Assembly: GCF_000371965.1 (NCBI RefSeq)
Contig: NZ_AQUO01000001.1
Location: forward strand, 434,001 to 498,000
Direction: 5' to 3'
DNA: 64,000 nucleotides
Source: Paracoccus sp. N5
GTDB lineage: Bacteria > Pseudomonadota > Alphaproteobacteria > Rhodobacterales > Rhodobacteraceae
In this document: positions 47,488 to 56,052 of the stretch, piece by piece
Position numbering within the stretch: the stretch's first letter is position 1
Layout: each line of letters opens with the position of its first letter
Notes under the pieces: generated by a model
Seen by the model: the letters and a program-made list of their open reading frames with translations, nothing else
Database searches by the model: none
What the model was told of the DNA's origin: nothing
Translations under genes and position numbers: made by a program

Positions 47488-47997
47488 CCTAGATATATTT
47501 ATGACCCCTTCAGGCTTCCTGAAGGTAACTGTAAACACTTTCAGATCCGACGAGGGCTCAACGTATCCATATGCCTTTTTTAGGCTCTGGACACAACTAA
47601 CGTAAGCTTTAGCTACGGCCTCATTTGCCGTGACAATATTGAAATATGAGCTACCCTGGCTTATTGCCGTACTGTTCGCTGCATTGCAGTACTCCTCGCG
47701 CCTAGTCGAATAATTCTCTTCCGTAGTTTTTCCACCAAATGAGCCGTCAAAATAATCCGGGATACTTATACCGATGTCACTGCTGCTCGAAGATGCGCCT
47801 TGAAATGTCGAATATTTGCTTTGACATACAATGGTTCGCATCTTCGAGAGAGTGTAGGATGCCCCCATTACTTGGCTTCGATCGTATACACCGTCTTTTA
47901 ATAAAGGCTCGCAAAATCCTTCTTGCGCTTTCGCTGTTAAAACATGAGAAAAGAGCGCGAGCCCCGCGAGAGCCGCAAGGCAAATCTTAGGGAACAT
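47479..47997 (-). CDS. Secreted protein of unknown function, 3' end altered by the IS
   Basis: A 172-residue ORF with a signal peptide (MFPKICLAALAGLALFSHVL, cleavage near TAKAQ) and a Ser/Cys-rich mature part (CEPLLKDGVYDRSQVMGASY, YSTFQGASSSSSDIGISIPD). GC content is visibly lower than that of the core genome. The last residues (RSC) come from the IS end; without the IS the frame would end INISK. So only the tail is altered. Unknown family; likely island cargo. Confidence 0.6.
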   Translation of the reverse strand: MFPKICLAALAGLALFSHVLTAKAQEGFCEPLLKDGVYDRSQVMGASYTLSKMRTIVCQSKYSTFQGASSSSSDIGISIPDYFDGSFGGKTTEENYSTRREEYCNAANSTAISQGSSYFNIVTANEAVAKAYVSCVQSLKKAYGYVEPSSDLKVFTVTFRKPEGVINISRSC

Positions 47998-48000
47998 GAT

Positions 48001-48373
48001 GTTTACCTCGCAACGAAAGCCTTAAGAAGGATGTTGTGACAGGGTAACGATTCTGTCAATGCCCAAAAGAAAGGGGCCTCAGAAGACCGCTCCCATTTTA
48101 ACTTTGGTCTGTATTTGCGTTACCCTTCGACCTATTCTGACTATATTCCGTTATTATGCAAAAATTTCATAACAATGTGACAAGGACGGTGAGACGCAGC
48201 AAGGCGACATTATAAATGAGGCAACCTAACAGCCTCGACACAAACCCGCATCTGCTCCCCTGACGACCTCGCTATGTACGCCGCGCGGGTCACGTTCTTC
48301 TTGTCGGGAACGCAGCCCTTCCCCCTCCTTACGCCCCTTGGTCCACCTCACACGCATTACTTACACACAGCCG
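48001..48373. other. No gene seen, low GC
   Basis: Right end of island 2 before att repeat 3. Contains the likely promoter of the secreted-protein gene on the minus strand. Confidence 0.4.
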
Positions 48374-48401
48374 TTGACATGGCGCAAAATTTACTTAATA
48401 A
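48374..48401 (+). promoter_or_regulatory. Sigma70-type promoter at the right end of island 2
   Basis: TTGACA (48374-48379), 16-bp spacer, TAATAA (48396-48401), pointing across att repeat 3. In the excised circle of island 2 it would read into int2. Confidence 0.5.
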
Positions 48402-48431
48402 AAACAAAGCACAACAGCCTCGGGCGCCGAA

Positions 48432-48455
48432 TTCAATCCTCTCTCACAGCACCAT
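48432..48455 (+). repeat. att repeat 3 (right end of island 2)
   Basis: Third identical 24-bp copy of the tRNA-Thr 3' end, preceded by GAA as in repeat 2. Followed by CCTATCCCGTTGATATGCTGG, which matches the leader before int1. Confidence 0.85.
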
Positions 48456-48534
48456 CCTATCCCGTTGATATGCTGGGAATATCCCGATTATTCGGGGATC
48501 TGGGCCACCTCACTTGTATACAGAGGTGGTATAC

Positions 48535-49368
48535 ATGGGCTTGCGCATGCCGACACTTGGAAGCATCCCGACTCGGGAACCTACTATCTGTTCGGGCGCA
48601 TCCCCAAGCGGCTGATCGGTGCCGTCAAAGGCAAAGTGGTGGCGCTGCTGGTGGACGGCAAGCCCCACCCGGTCAAGCTGGGCACCCATGCCAAGCTGCC
48701 CCTACGGACCAAGGACATCGCCACGGCCAAGGAACGATACAGGACGCCTCAGCTGCCCTGCAAGAGCATCTGCGGGCGATCAGCAGACCGCCGAGGATGG
48801 GCCTGTGCGACTCACCCAGCGGCAGGCAGAGGCCATTGCGGGGGACTACTACCGGTTCCTGACCAGCCAGCACGGCAATGAACCCGGCAGCCCGAAGGAA
48901 TGGGGACGCAGGGCTGGCAGCCGTTCAGGAACCCGACCCTGCCGGGCTGGACCGGATGCACGGCGAGGACGCCGACCGGTTGCTGATGGGCCGGGGGCTG
49001 GTGGTGGATGAGGAAAGCCGGGCCAAGCTGCTGCAATCCATGCACCGGGCCTTTGTCCAGTTCGGGGAACAGCAGGTTCGGCGAGGCTCGGGGGATTGGT
49101 CCCCGGATGCCAGGGCGGACAGGTTCCCGGCTTTCGAGGATGGGGCGACCGGCACAGCCAAGCCCAGCGCAGACGCCACCGGCCGACCCTGACCGGCCTG
49201 TTCGAGGCGTGGGAGAAGGATGCCAGGGCCAAGGGCGTTGCCGCCAAGACCATCCGGGACTTCCGGCAGAAGCTGGGAGACTTCACCGCCTTCGTCGGCC
49301 ATGACCAGATCGGGGATATGACCCTGCAAGGCATCGTGACATGGACCGACCGCCTGGGGACGGCCTGA
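48535..49368 (+). pseudogene. Integrase 3, decayed
   Basis: Frames in order show the int1 pattern: WKHPDSGTYYLFGRIPKRLI, KERYR, then (shift) VRLTQRQAEAIAGDYYRFLT, then (shift) DPAGLDRMHGEDADRLLMGR, then (shift) LTGLFEAWEKDARAKGVAAK and GIVTWTDRLGTA. There are at least three frameshifts, and the gene stops before the catalytic domain. It is clearly related to int1, so a third element once inserted here and lost its right part. Confidence 0.85.
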
Positions 49369-49376
49369 ACCCCTTC

Positions 49377-49466
49377 ATGGACGAGCGCAGCCGCACGGCG
49401 CGGCTGATGGTGGACTTGGTCGGCTCGGCGATGGAGCGCAAGGTCGATGCGCAGCTGCCGACTTGA
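49377..49466 (+). other. C-terminal remnant of an unknown gene
   Basis: A short frame (MDERSRTARLMVDLVGSAME to TGA 49466) directly after the integrase fragment, possibly the end of a gene whose start was deleted with the rest of island 3. No family. Confidence 0.3.
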
Positions 49467-49511
49467 CAAGCCTTGCCAATCGCCGCACCGCCCGCTAGCC
49501 AATCGGGCAGC

Positions 49512-49597
49512 GCGGGCGTGGCGGAATGGTAGACGCATGGGACTTAAACTCCCTGGGGCGCAAGCCTGTGCGGGTTCGAGTCCCGCCGCCCGCACCA
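49512..49597 (+). tRNA. tRNA-Leu(UAA)
   Basis: Acceptor GCGGGCG/CGCCCGC, anticodon stem GGGA/TCCC with anticodon TAA, long variable arm typical of class II tRNAs, CCA encoded at 49595-49597. It marks the return to core DNA. Confidence 0.95.
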
Positions 49598-49894
49598 GCC
49601 ATTCCGCAGATACCGACACGCCGGGACCGCAGGCAGCCATTCCCGGGGAATGGCCACCCGCGACCGCTGAGAAAGGGCAAGGAAAGGTGCACCGGTTCAC
49701 CCTTCCTTTCACCCGGAACGCCCTCACCACCACGCTTGGGCCATCCGGGAGCTGCTGCCTTTCACGGCCAGAACTGCTTATCTCGGCGCGCGATTCGCCG
49801 CAAATATCAACCGCCCGCGTTTTTAAACAAATCTCCTTGGTTCACCCGCCGGGCTCGGCTAGGTTCGCGCCGAAATCGAACCCAGGAGAATGTC

Positions 49895-50140
49895 ATGGCG
49901 CAGCGCCTGCACCTCGTCTTCGGCGGCGAGCTCGTCGATCCGGCCCGCACCGAATTCCGCGACACCAAGGACATCCATATCGTCGGCGTCTTCCCCGACT
50001 ATGCCCAGGCCCATGCCGCCTGGAAGGCCGAGGCGCAGCGCACCGTCGACAGCGCCCATACGCGCTATTTCATCGCCCACCTGCACCGGCTGCGCGATGA
50101 GGAACGCGAGGTCAGTCCGACCGAGGAACTGGGTGCCTGA
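49895..50140 (+). CDS. DUF4170 family protein
   Basis: An 81-residue protein (MAQRLHLVFGGELVDPARTE, FPDYAQAHAAWKAEAQRTVD, RYFIAHLHRL), conserved in alphaproteobacteria before waaA. AGGAG lies 7 nt before ATG 49895. Unknown function; the position suggests a link to Kdo-lipid A synthesis. Confidence 0.82.
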   Translation: MAQRLHLVFGGELVDPARTEFRDTKDIHIVGVFPDYAQAHAAWKAEAQRTVDSAHTRYFIAHLHRLRDEEREVSPTEELGA

Positions 50141-50161
50141 GGCCCGGGGCGCGCGCGGCTG

Positions 50162-51394
50162 ATGCTGCCCTCGCAGGCGACCGCCTCGCTGGCGTTGTGG
50201 CTGCATCTGCGCCGCCGCGCCGCGCTTGGCACCGGGCCGGCCCCGGCGCTGGAACCGCCCCCGGGCCAGGGGCCGCTGCTGATCGTCCACCTGTCCGAGC
50301 GCGCCGAGGAGCCGGCGCCGGTCGCTGCCATGATCCGTGCCATCCTGGCGCGCCGCCCGGGACTGCGGCTGGCCTTTACCGGCGCGGCGCCGGCGCCCGG
50401 GACGCTGCCGCCGGACCTGCCGGCCATCCACCTGCCCCGCCCCGCCGATCCGGCCAGCGCCCAGCACCTGGTCGAGACGCTGGCGCCGCGCGCGCTGCTG
50501 ATCCTGGGCGACCAGCTGCCGGCCTCGCTGATCACCGCCATGGCCGAGGCCCGGCTGCCGGTGATCCTGGCCGAGGCGCGGCTGGTCGCCTATACGCGGC
50601 GCGGCTCGTGGCGCGGCGCGATCAATCGCGGGCTGATGCGGCGCGTGACCCGCATCCTGGCGCCTGACCTGACCGCCGGCGCCGCCGCCCGGCAGCTGGG
50701 CGCGCCCCCGGACCGGATCGAACTGACCGGCCCGGTAACCGAAACCCGCCCGCCGCTGGCCGCCAACGAGGCCGAGCGCCGGGCGCTGGCGCATATCCTG
50801 GCCGGCCGGCCGATCTGGCTTGCCGCCTGCCCGACCCTGCCCGAGGCCAAGGCCGCGCTGGCCGCGCACCAGGCGACGCTGCACCACAACCACCGCGCCT
50901 TGCTGATCCTCGCCGGCCTGCCGGCGGCGACGATCCCCGAGATCCTGGCCGAGGTCGAGGCGCTCGGCCTCGCCGCCATCCTGCGCTCCGAGGATGACGA
51001 CCCCTCGCCCGACGACCATGTGCTGATCGCCGAGGACGACCACGAGATGGGCCTGTGGTATCGGCTGGCGCCGGTCTGCTTCATGGGCGGCACGCTGCTC
51101 AACGGCCCCGGCAGCCCGCCGCGGCACCCGTTCGAGCCGGCGGCGCTGGGTTCGGCCATCATCCACGGCCCGATCACCGATCCGCACGGGCCGGAATGGG
51201 TGCAGCTGGACGGCGCCTCGGCGGCGCGGCTCGTCACCGATGCGCCCGCGCTGTCGCGGGCGGTGGCCGATCTCTCGGCCCCGGACCAGGCGGCGATGCT
51301 GGCCGGCAACGCCTGGTCGGTCAGCACCGGCGGCGCCGCCGTGCTGCGCCGCATCGCCGACACCGTCATCGAAGCGATGGAGAACGGGGCATGA
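50162..51394 (+). CDS. waaA: 3-deoxy-D-manno-octulosonic acid (Kdo) transferase
   Basis: A 410-residue glycosyltransferase (GT30) that adds Kdo residues to lipid IVA at the inner face of the inner membrane. LILGDQLPASLITAMAEARL, then RLVAYTRRGSWRGAINRGL and VLIAEDDHEMGLWYRLAPVC match the family. It is somewhat short, lacking an evident N-terminal membrane helix, which is normal for rhodobacterial versions. ATG 50162 lacks a strong ribosome-binding site. Its stop overlaps lpxK (ATGA). Confidence 0.85.
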   Translation: MLPSQATASLALWLHLRRRAALGTGPAPALEPPPGQGPLLIVHLSERAEEPAPVAAMIRAILARRPGLRLAFTGAAPAPGTLPPDLPAIHLPRPADPASAQHLVETLAPRALLILGDQLPASLITAMAEARLPVILAEARLVAYTRRGSWRGAINRGLMRRVTRILAPDLTAGAAARQLGAPPDRIELTGPVTETRPPLAANEAERRALAHILAGRPIWLAACPTLPEAKAALAAHQATLHHNHRALLILAGLPAATIPEILAEVEALGLAAILRSEDDDPSPDDHVLIAEDDHEMGLWYRLAPVCFMGGTLLNGPGSPPRHPFEPAALGSAIIHGPITDPHGPEWVQLDGASAARLVTDAPALSRAVADLSAPDQAAMLAGNAWSVSTGGAAVLRRIADTVIEAMENGA

Positions 51395-52374
51395 GCCGTC
51401 GCGCACCCGATTTCTGGTTCCGCCCGCCGGGCGCGCTGGCCCGGGCGCTGGCGCCGCTCGGCGCGCTCTATGCCGCCGCCACCGCGCGAAGGCTGGCGCG
51501 CGGGCCCCGCGAACGCCTGCCCGTGCCGGTGATCTGCGTCGGCAATCTGAACGCCGGCGGCACCGGCAAGACCCCGACCACGATCATGCTGGCCCAGCTG
51601 CTGCAATCGCGCGGCGTGGCGGTGCATGTCGTCTCGCGCGGCTATGGCGGGACCGAGAAAGGCCCGCTGCAGGTCGAGGAAAGCCGCCACAGCGCCGCCC
51701 AGGTCGGCGACGAGCCGCTGCTGATGGCGGCCTTTGCGCCGGTCTGGGTCGCGGCAGACCGCCGCGAGGGCGCGCGGGCGGCCGTGGCGGCGGGGGCACA
51801 GGCGATCCTGCTGGACGACGGCTTCCAGGATCCGGCGCTGGCGCATGACCTGGCGCTGGTGGTGGTCGATGCGGCCAAGGGCTTCGGCAACGGGCTGTGC
51901 CTGCCGGCCGGCCCGCTGCGCGAGCCGGTCGCGCGCGGCCTCGCCCGGGCCGACCTGCTTCTGTCGATCGGCCCGCCCGCCGCGCAGGCCGGTTTCGCCG
52001 CCCGGCTGCACGCTCGGGTCCCGCATCTGACCGGCGCGCTCGCGCCGCTGCAGACCGGCATGGACTGGCAGGGCCAGCGCGTCATGGCCTTCGCCGGCAT
52101 CGGCCACCCCGAGAAGTTCTTCGCCACCCTGCGCGACCTTGGCGCCGATCTGGTCCGCGCCGAGGCGCTGGAGGATCACCAGCCCTTCACCCCGCAACTG
52201 CTGATGCGGCTCGAGACCGAATCGCGGCTGGCCGGGGCGCAGATGGTGACGACGGAAAAGGACGCCGCCCGTCTGCCGCGCAGCTTCCGGCCCAAGGTGC
52301 TGGCGCTGCCGGTGCGGCTGCAACTGGACGACCCTGCGCCGCTGCTCGACCGGCTGGCAAGCCTCGGCCTGTAA
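51391..52374 (+). CDS. lpxK: Tetraacyldisaccharide 4'-kinase
   Basis: A 327-residue kinase phosphorylating the 4' position of the lipid A disaccharide. The P-loop is in GNLNAGGTGKTPTTIMLA, with VVSRGYGGTEKGPLQVEES and AILLDDGFQD. Coupled to waaA by a 4-bp overlap. It ends 8 bp before the terminator. Confidence 0.95.
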   Translation: MSRRAPDFWFRPPGALARALAPLGALYAAATARRLARGPRERLPVPVICVGNLNAGGTGKTPTTIMLAQLLQSRGVAVHVVSRGYGGTEKGPLQVEESRHSAAQVGDEPLLMAAFAPVWVAADRREGARAAVAAGAQAILLDDGFQDPALAHDLALVVVDAAKGFGNGLCLPAGPLREPVARGLARADLLLSIGPPAAQAGFAARLHARVPHLTGALAPLQTGMDWQGQRVMAFAGIGHPEKFFATLRDLGADLVRAEALEDHQPFTPQLLMRLETESRLAGAQMVTTEKDAARLPRSFRPKVLALPVRLQLDDPAPLLDRLASLGL

Positions 52375-52381
52375 GAAGGCC

Positions 52382-52430
52382 CCGAAGGCGACAACGCCCC
52401 GGAGCCTTCGGCTTTCTCTGTTTTTCAAAT
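52382..52430 (+). terminator. Terminator after lpxK
   Basis: CCGAAGGC (52382-52389) pairs with GCCTTCGG (52404-52411), followed by TTTCTCTGTTTTT. An AAATACCC motif lies just beyond. Confidence 0.75.
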
Positions 52431-52456
52431 ACCCCTGCGGCGCTGCCGCCAGGCGC

Positions 52457-53125
52457 TCAGCCCTTGGCGGCCAGCTTGGCGTCGATGATCTTCTTCATCT
52501 CGTCCCAGGGCTGGTTCGAGACCTTCTCGCCGTCGATGACGAAGCTCGGCGTGCCCTCGACCTTGTCGGCGGTGGCATGGGTCTGGAAGGTCGTCACCAG
52601 GTCCGCGACCTTCTGCTTGTCGTTCCAGCAGGTGTCCATCTGCTCGGGCGTCATGCCGGCCTTGGCGCCGACCTTGCGCAGGTTGGCCGAGATGTCGTCC
52701 ATGGTCTTGCCGTCCAGCCAGGTCTTCTGCTCGCTCATCAAGAGATCCGAGACGGCGTAATACTTGTCGTCACCGCCGCAGCGCGCCAGGATCCCGGCCC
52801 AAAGGCCCACGGCGTCGAAATAGACGTCGCGCTGGATGAACTTCACCTTGCCGGTGTCGATATAGTCGGCCTTGAGCTTGGGCAGGTTCTCGTCATGGAA
52901 GGCGGCGCAATGCGGACAGGTGAAGCTCGCATATTCGACGATGGTGACCGGCGCATCGGCCTGGCCCAGCACGATGTCGGGCAGCACCTTGCCCTGCGGC
53001 ATCTGCTCGGCGGACTGGGCGTTCTCCGCCGGGGCGGGTGTCGCCTCCTGCGCCAGCGCGGGCAGCGCGGAGACGGTCAGCGCGGCCGTGGCGGCAGCGA
53101 TGAAAGAGCGGCGGAACAGCGTCAT
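52457..53125 (-). CDS. dsbA: DsbA-family thiol oxidoreductase, exported
   Basis: A 222-residue periplasmic thioredoxin-fold protein: signal peptide (AAATAALTVSALPALAQ), then IVEYASFTCPHCAAFHDENL with the CPHC active site typical of DsbA, and GTPSFVIDGEKVSNQ with the cis-Pro. It promotes disulfide formation or related thiol chemistry. Its start overlaps the DUF721 stop (ATGA). Confidence 0.88.
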   Translation of the reverse strand: MTLFRRSFIAAATAALTVSALPALAQEATPAPAENAQSAEQMPQGKVLPDIVLGQADAPVTIVEYASFTCPHCAAFHDENLPKLKADYIDTGKVKFIQRDVYFDAVGLWAGILARCGGDDKYYAVSDLLMSEQKTWLDGKTMDDISANLRKVGAKAGMTPEQMDTCWNDKQKVADLVTTFQTHATADKVEGTPSFVIDGEKVSNQPWDEMKKIIDAKLAAKG

Positions 53126-53661
53126 GGATTGGCCTTTCGGTCGTTGATGTCCCGGCGGGACAGGATGTTCAGCGCGAGCTGCCGCATGGCGGCGGAAAGC
53201 GCGGGATTGTCGAAACCTTCGGCGATGCCCTCGGCCTGCGCGACCCGGGCCGGGTCGGGCGGGGCGGCACGGCGCGGCGCGGGGGTGAATTCGGCCTGGC
53301 CCTCGGCGAAGCCCGTCGGCGCGGTCTGGGTCAGCACGATGCGTGCGACGGCGTTGAAGCCGTAGCAGGCATTCACCTTGTCGCGAATCTGTTCCAGCTG
53401 CATCTGCACCAGCGGCGCGCGCGCCCCGGCCACCAGCAGCGTCAGCGTGGCGCCGAAGCCCTTGCCATGGCTGATGCGGACCGGGCGGCTGTGGGCGGCG
53501 ATCTCGGGGCCGACCACCTCGGCCCAATGCGTCAGCAGCCGCGCCACGGCAAAGCCGCGGCTTTCGCCCACGTTCTTCACGCGGGCGGCGACCAGCTGGG
53601 CTGCGGGCTCGAAGCCGCGCATCCGGCGCTTGGGCTTGCTGTCGGGTCTGCTCTGGGCCAT
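53122..53661 (-). CDS. DciA/DUF721 family protein
   Basis: A 179-residue protein. The N-terminus (RRMRGFEPAAQLVAARVKNV, LLTHWAEVVGPEIAAHSRPV) is the DUF721 domain, shared with the DciA helicase-loading factor. The C-terminal half (EGIAEGFDNPALSAAMRQLA) is typical of rhodobacterial members. DciA is a bacterial replicative-helicase operator in genomes without DnaC; that role is inferred. Confidence 0.8.
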   Translation of the reverse strand: MAQSRPDSKPKRRMRGFEPAAQLVAARVKNVGESRGFAVARLLTHWAEVVGPEIAAHSRPVRISHGKGFGATLTLLVAGARAPLVQMQLEQIRDKVNACYGFNAVARIVLTQTAPTGFAEGQAEFTPAPRRAAPPDPARVAQAEGIAEGFDNPALSAAMRQLALNILSRRDINDRKANP

Positions 53662-53745
53662 CTTGCGACGCTTGGTTCAACTTCGGCGCAGTCTGACCTG
53701 CGACGCGCCCGGACGCCAGAGAGATGAGGCTGAAAATTGCGTGAC

Positions 53746-54810
53746 ATGGCGGTGATCCCGCAGGAGCTGCTGGCCTGGTACGACCGCCATGCCCGCGTGC
53801 TGCCTTGGCGCACGCCGCCCGGCGGCGCCGGCGCCGACCCCTATCGCGTCTGGCTGTCCGAGGTCATGCTGCAACAGACCACCGTGGCGGCGGTGAAGGC
53901 CTATTTCGAACGCTTCACCACGCTCTGGCCCACGGTCCACGACCTCGCCGCGGCCGAGGATGCGCAGGTCATGGCGGAATGGGCGGGCCTGGGCTATTAC
54001 GCCCGCGCCCGCAACCTGGTGGCCTGCGCCCGCGCGGTGGCGGAACTGGGCGCATTCCCGGACACCCGCGAAGGATTGGCGGCGCTGCCCGGCATTGGCG
54101 CCTATACCTCGGCCGCCATCGCCGCCATCGCCTTCGACCGCCCCGAGACCGTGGTCGACGGCAATGTCGAGCGCGTCGTCGCCCGGCTTTTCGCGGTCGA
54201 GACCCCGTTGCCCGCCGCCAAGCCGGAACTCACCGCCCTGGCCGCCCGCCTGACCCCGCAGCTGCGTCCCGGCGACTTCGCCCAGGCCATGATGGACCTG
54301 GGCGCCACCATTTGCACGCCGCGCAGCCCGGCCTGCGGCATCTGCCCGGTGATCCCGCATTGCCAGGCCCGCGCCCGGGGCATCGCCGCGGAACTGCCGC
54401 GCAAGGCACCGAAGAAGGCCAAGCCGCAACGCCGGGGCACGGTCTGGATCGGCCTGACCGAGGATGCCGTGCTGGTCGAGACCCGGCCCGACAAGGGCCT
54501 CTTGGGCGGCACGCTGGCCTTCCCCTCGACCGGCTGGGACGGCTCCGACCTGCCGCCGCCCGCGCCGGCGGACTGGCAGGAACTGGGGCTGGTGCGCCAT
54601 GTCTTTACCCATTTCGCGCTGGACCTGACCGTCGCGACCGGCCGGTTGACCGCACCGCCGCAACGCGGCAATCTGGTGCCGCTCGGCCAGTTCGACCCCA
54701 GCGCCCTGCCCGGCCTGATGCGCAAGGCCTGGGCCCTCGCCCAGAACCCGTTCCCGGCCACAGCCCGCGACAACGCGCCGCCATGGCAAACCCCCGCAAA
54801 CCCGCGATAG
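53746..54810 (+). CDS. mutY: A/G-specific adenine glycosylase
   Basis: A 354-residue DNA glycosylase that removes adenine opposite 8-oxoguanine. The N-terminal HhH domain reads VWLSEVMLQQTTVAAVKAYF and LPGIGAYTSAAIAAIAFDRP with the catalytic Asp region VDGNVERVVARLF. The [4Fe-4S] cluster is C-x6-C-x2-C-x5-C (CTPRSPACGICPVIPHC). The C-terminal NUDIX-like domain follows. Divergent from the DUF721 gene, sharing a short promoter gap. Confidence 0.96.
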   Translation: MAVIPQELLAWYDRHARVLPWRTPPGGAGADPYRVWLSEVMLQQTTVAAVKAYFERFTTLWPTVHDLAAAEDAQVMAEWAGLGYYARARNLVACARAVAELGAFPDTREGLAALPGIGAYTSAAIAAIAFDRPETVVDGNVERVVARLFAVETPLPAAKPELTALAARLTPQLRPGDFAQAMMDLGATICTPRSPACGICPVIPHCQARARGIAAELPRKAPKKAKPQRRGTVWIGLTEDAVLVETRPDKGLLGGTLAFPSTGWDGSDLPPPAPADWQELGLVRHVFTHFALDLTVATGRLTAPPQRGNLVPLGQFDPSALPGLMRKAWALAQNPFPATARDNAPPWQTPANPR

Positions 54811-54818
54811 TTGAGCCC

Positions 54819-55955
54819 ATGCAGACCGCCTTTCGTTCCCGCCTGATCGACGCCCTGCCCTTCTGGCTGTCCCTGGGCATGGTGCCGCTGTTCCTGGTCG
54901 CGCTGCGCTGGGGCGGCTGGTGGTTCGCGCTGATGCCGCTCTATGCCTGGTATCTGATGACCATGCTGGACACGGTGCTGGGCCTGAACGAGGAAAACCC
55001 CGACACCGAGACGCCCGAATCGCAGCTGATCTGGTATCGCGCCATCACCGTGATCTGGTTCCCGATCCAGGCGGCGATGATCTTCGGCGGCATCTGGTTC
55101 GCCACGCGCGGCGGGCTTTCGGGCTGGGAAAAGGCCGGTCTGTTCTTCGGCATCGGCGTCGCCTCGGGCACCATCGGCATCGTCTATGCCCATGAGCTGC
55201 TGCACCAGAGAAACAAGCTGGAGCGCTGGCTGGGCGACCTGCTGCTGGCCTCGACGCTGTATTCGCATTTCCGCACCGAGCACCTGCTGGTGCATCACTC
55301 CTGGGTGGCGACGCCGCGCGACGCCGTCTCGGCCCGCTATAACGAGGGCTTCTTCCGCTTCTTCCTGCGCGTGCTGGTCGAATGCCCGGCCAGCGCCTGG
55401 GCGGCCGAGACGCGGCGGCTGACCCGCTCGGGCCGCTCGAAATTCGACCGCCGCAACCCGTTCTGGCGCTATGGCGCGCTGCAACTGGCGATGCTGGCGG
55501 CGGCCGCGGCCCTGGGCGGCTGGCAGGGACTCCTGCTCTTCGTCTGGCAGGCCTTCGTCGCCATCTGGCAGCTGGAGCTGACCAATTACGTCGAACATTA
55601 CGGGCTGACCCGGAAATACCTGGGCAATGGCCGCTATGAACACGTCCTGCCGCGCCACAGCTGGAATTCCTCGCATACCGCGACGAACTGGCTGCTGATC
55701 AACCTGCAGCGCCATTCCGACCACCACTACAAGCCCGACCGGCGCTTTCCGCTGCTGCAAACCTATTCGCAGGAAGAGGCGCCGCAGTTGCCGATGGGCT
55801 ATCCGGCCATGACCTTCCTGGCCATGGTCCCGCCGCTGTGGCGGCGGCGGATGAACCCGCGCGTGCGGGCCTGGCGCAAGCAGTTCTACCCCGAGATCAC
55901 CGACTGGCAGCCCTATACCAAGGGTCAGAACCCACCCCCGCGCGGCGCGCTTTGA
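54819..55955 (+). CDS. alkB: AlkB-type membrane di-iron hydroxylase, copy 2
   Basis: A 378-residue membrane protein with the classical His boxes: VYAHELLHQRNKLERWL, EHLLVHHSWVATPRD and LQRHSDHHYKPDRRF, with the NYVEHYGL segment between the last two. It has the length of typical AlkB enzymes and is clearly divergent from the 353-residue copy 1. It starts 8 bp after mutY, so it may be co-transcribed. No rubredoxin or regulator is adjacent. Confidence 0.93.
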   Translation: MQTAFRSRLIDALPFWLSLGMVPLFLVALRWGGWWFALMPLYAWYLMTMLDTVLGLNEENPDTETPESQLIWYRAITVIWFPIQAAMIFGGIWFATRGGLSGWEKAGLFFGIGVASGTIGIVYAHELLHQRNKLERWLGDLLLASTLYSHFRTEHLLVHHSWVATPRDAVSARYNEGFFRFFLRVLVECPASAWAAETRRLTRSGRSKFDRRNPFWRYGALQLAMLAAAAALGGWQGLLLFVWQAFVAIWQLELTNYVEHYGLTRKYLGNGRYEHVLPRHSWNSSHTATNWLLINLQRHSDHHYKPDRRFPLLQTYSQEEAPQLPMGYPAMTFLAMVPPLWRRRMNPRVRAWRKQFYPEITDWQPYTKGQNPPPRGAL

Positions 55956-55964
55956 AGCCAAAAG

Positions 55965-55993
55965 GCCCCGCCCGGCACATGGCCGAACGGGGC
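55965..55993. terminator. Bidirectional hairpin between alkB and ccrM
   Basis: GCCCCG...CGGGGC with an inner CGGC/GCCG, located between the two convergent stops. Confidence 0.65.
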
Positions 55994-56052
55994 AAGGCGG
56001 TCCCGGCCGCGCCAGAGCTCGCGGAACATCGGGACTTGGCGAACCGGGAAAC

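Larger units (their letters stand above)
45258..47489 (+). mobile_element. IS5-family element, copy 2, interrupted by an IS256-family element
   Basis: Same ends and net length (2232 bp total) as copy 1, flanked by TA. Here the IS256 element cuts the transposase gene near its frameshift site. Copy 1 (36204) has the IS256 insertion in a different place. Confidence 0.88.

Noticed and set aside
26336..49500. CRISPR array
   Set aside because: Repeats are few and irregularly spaced; no Cas gene.
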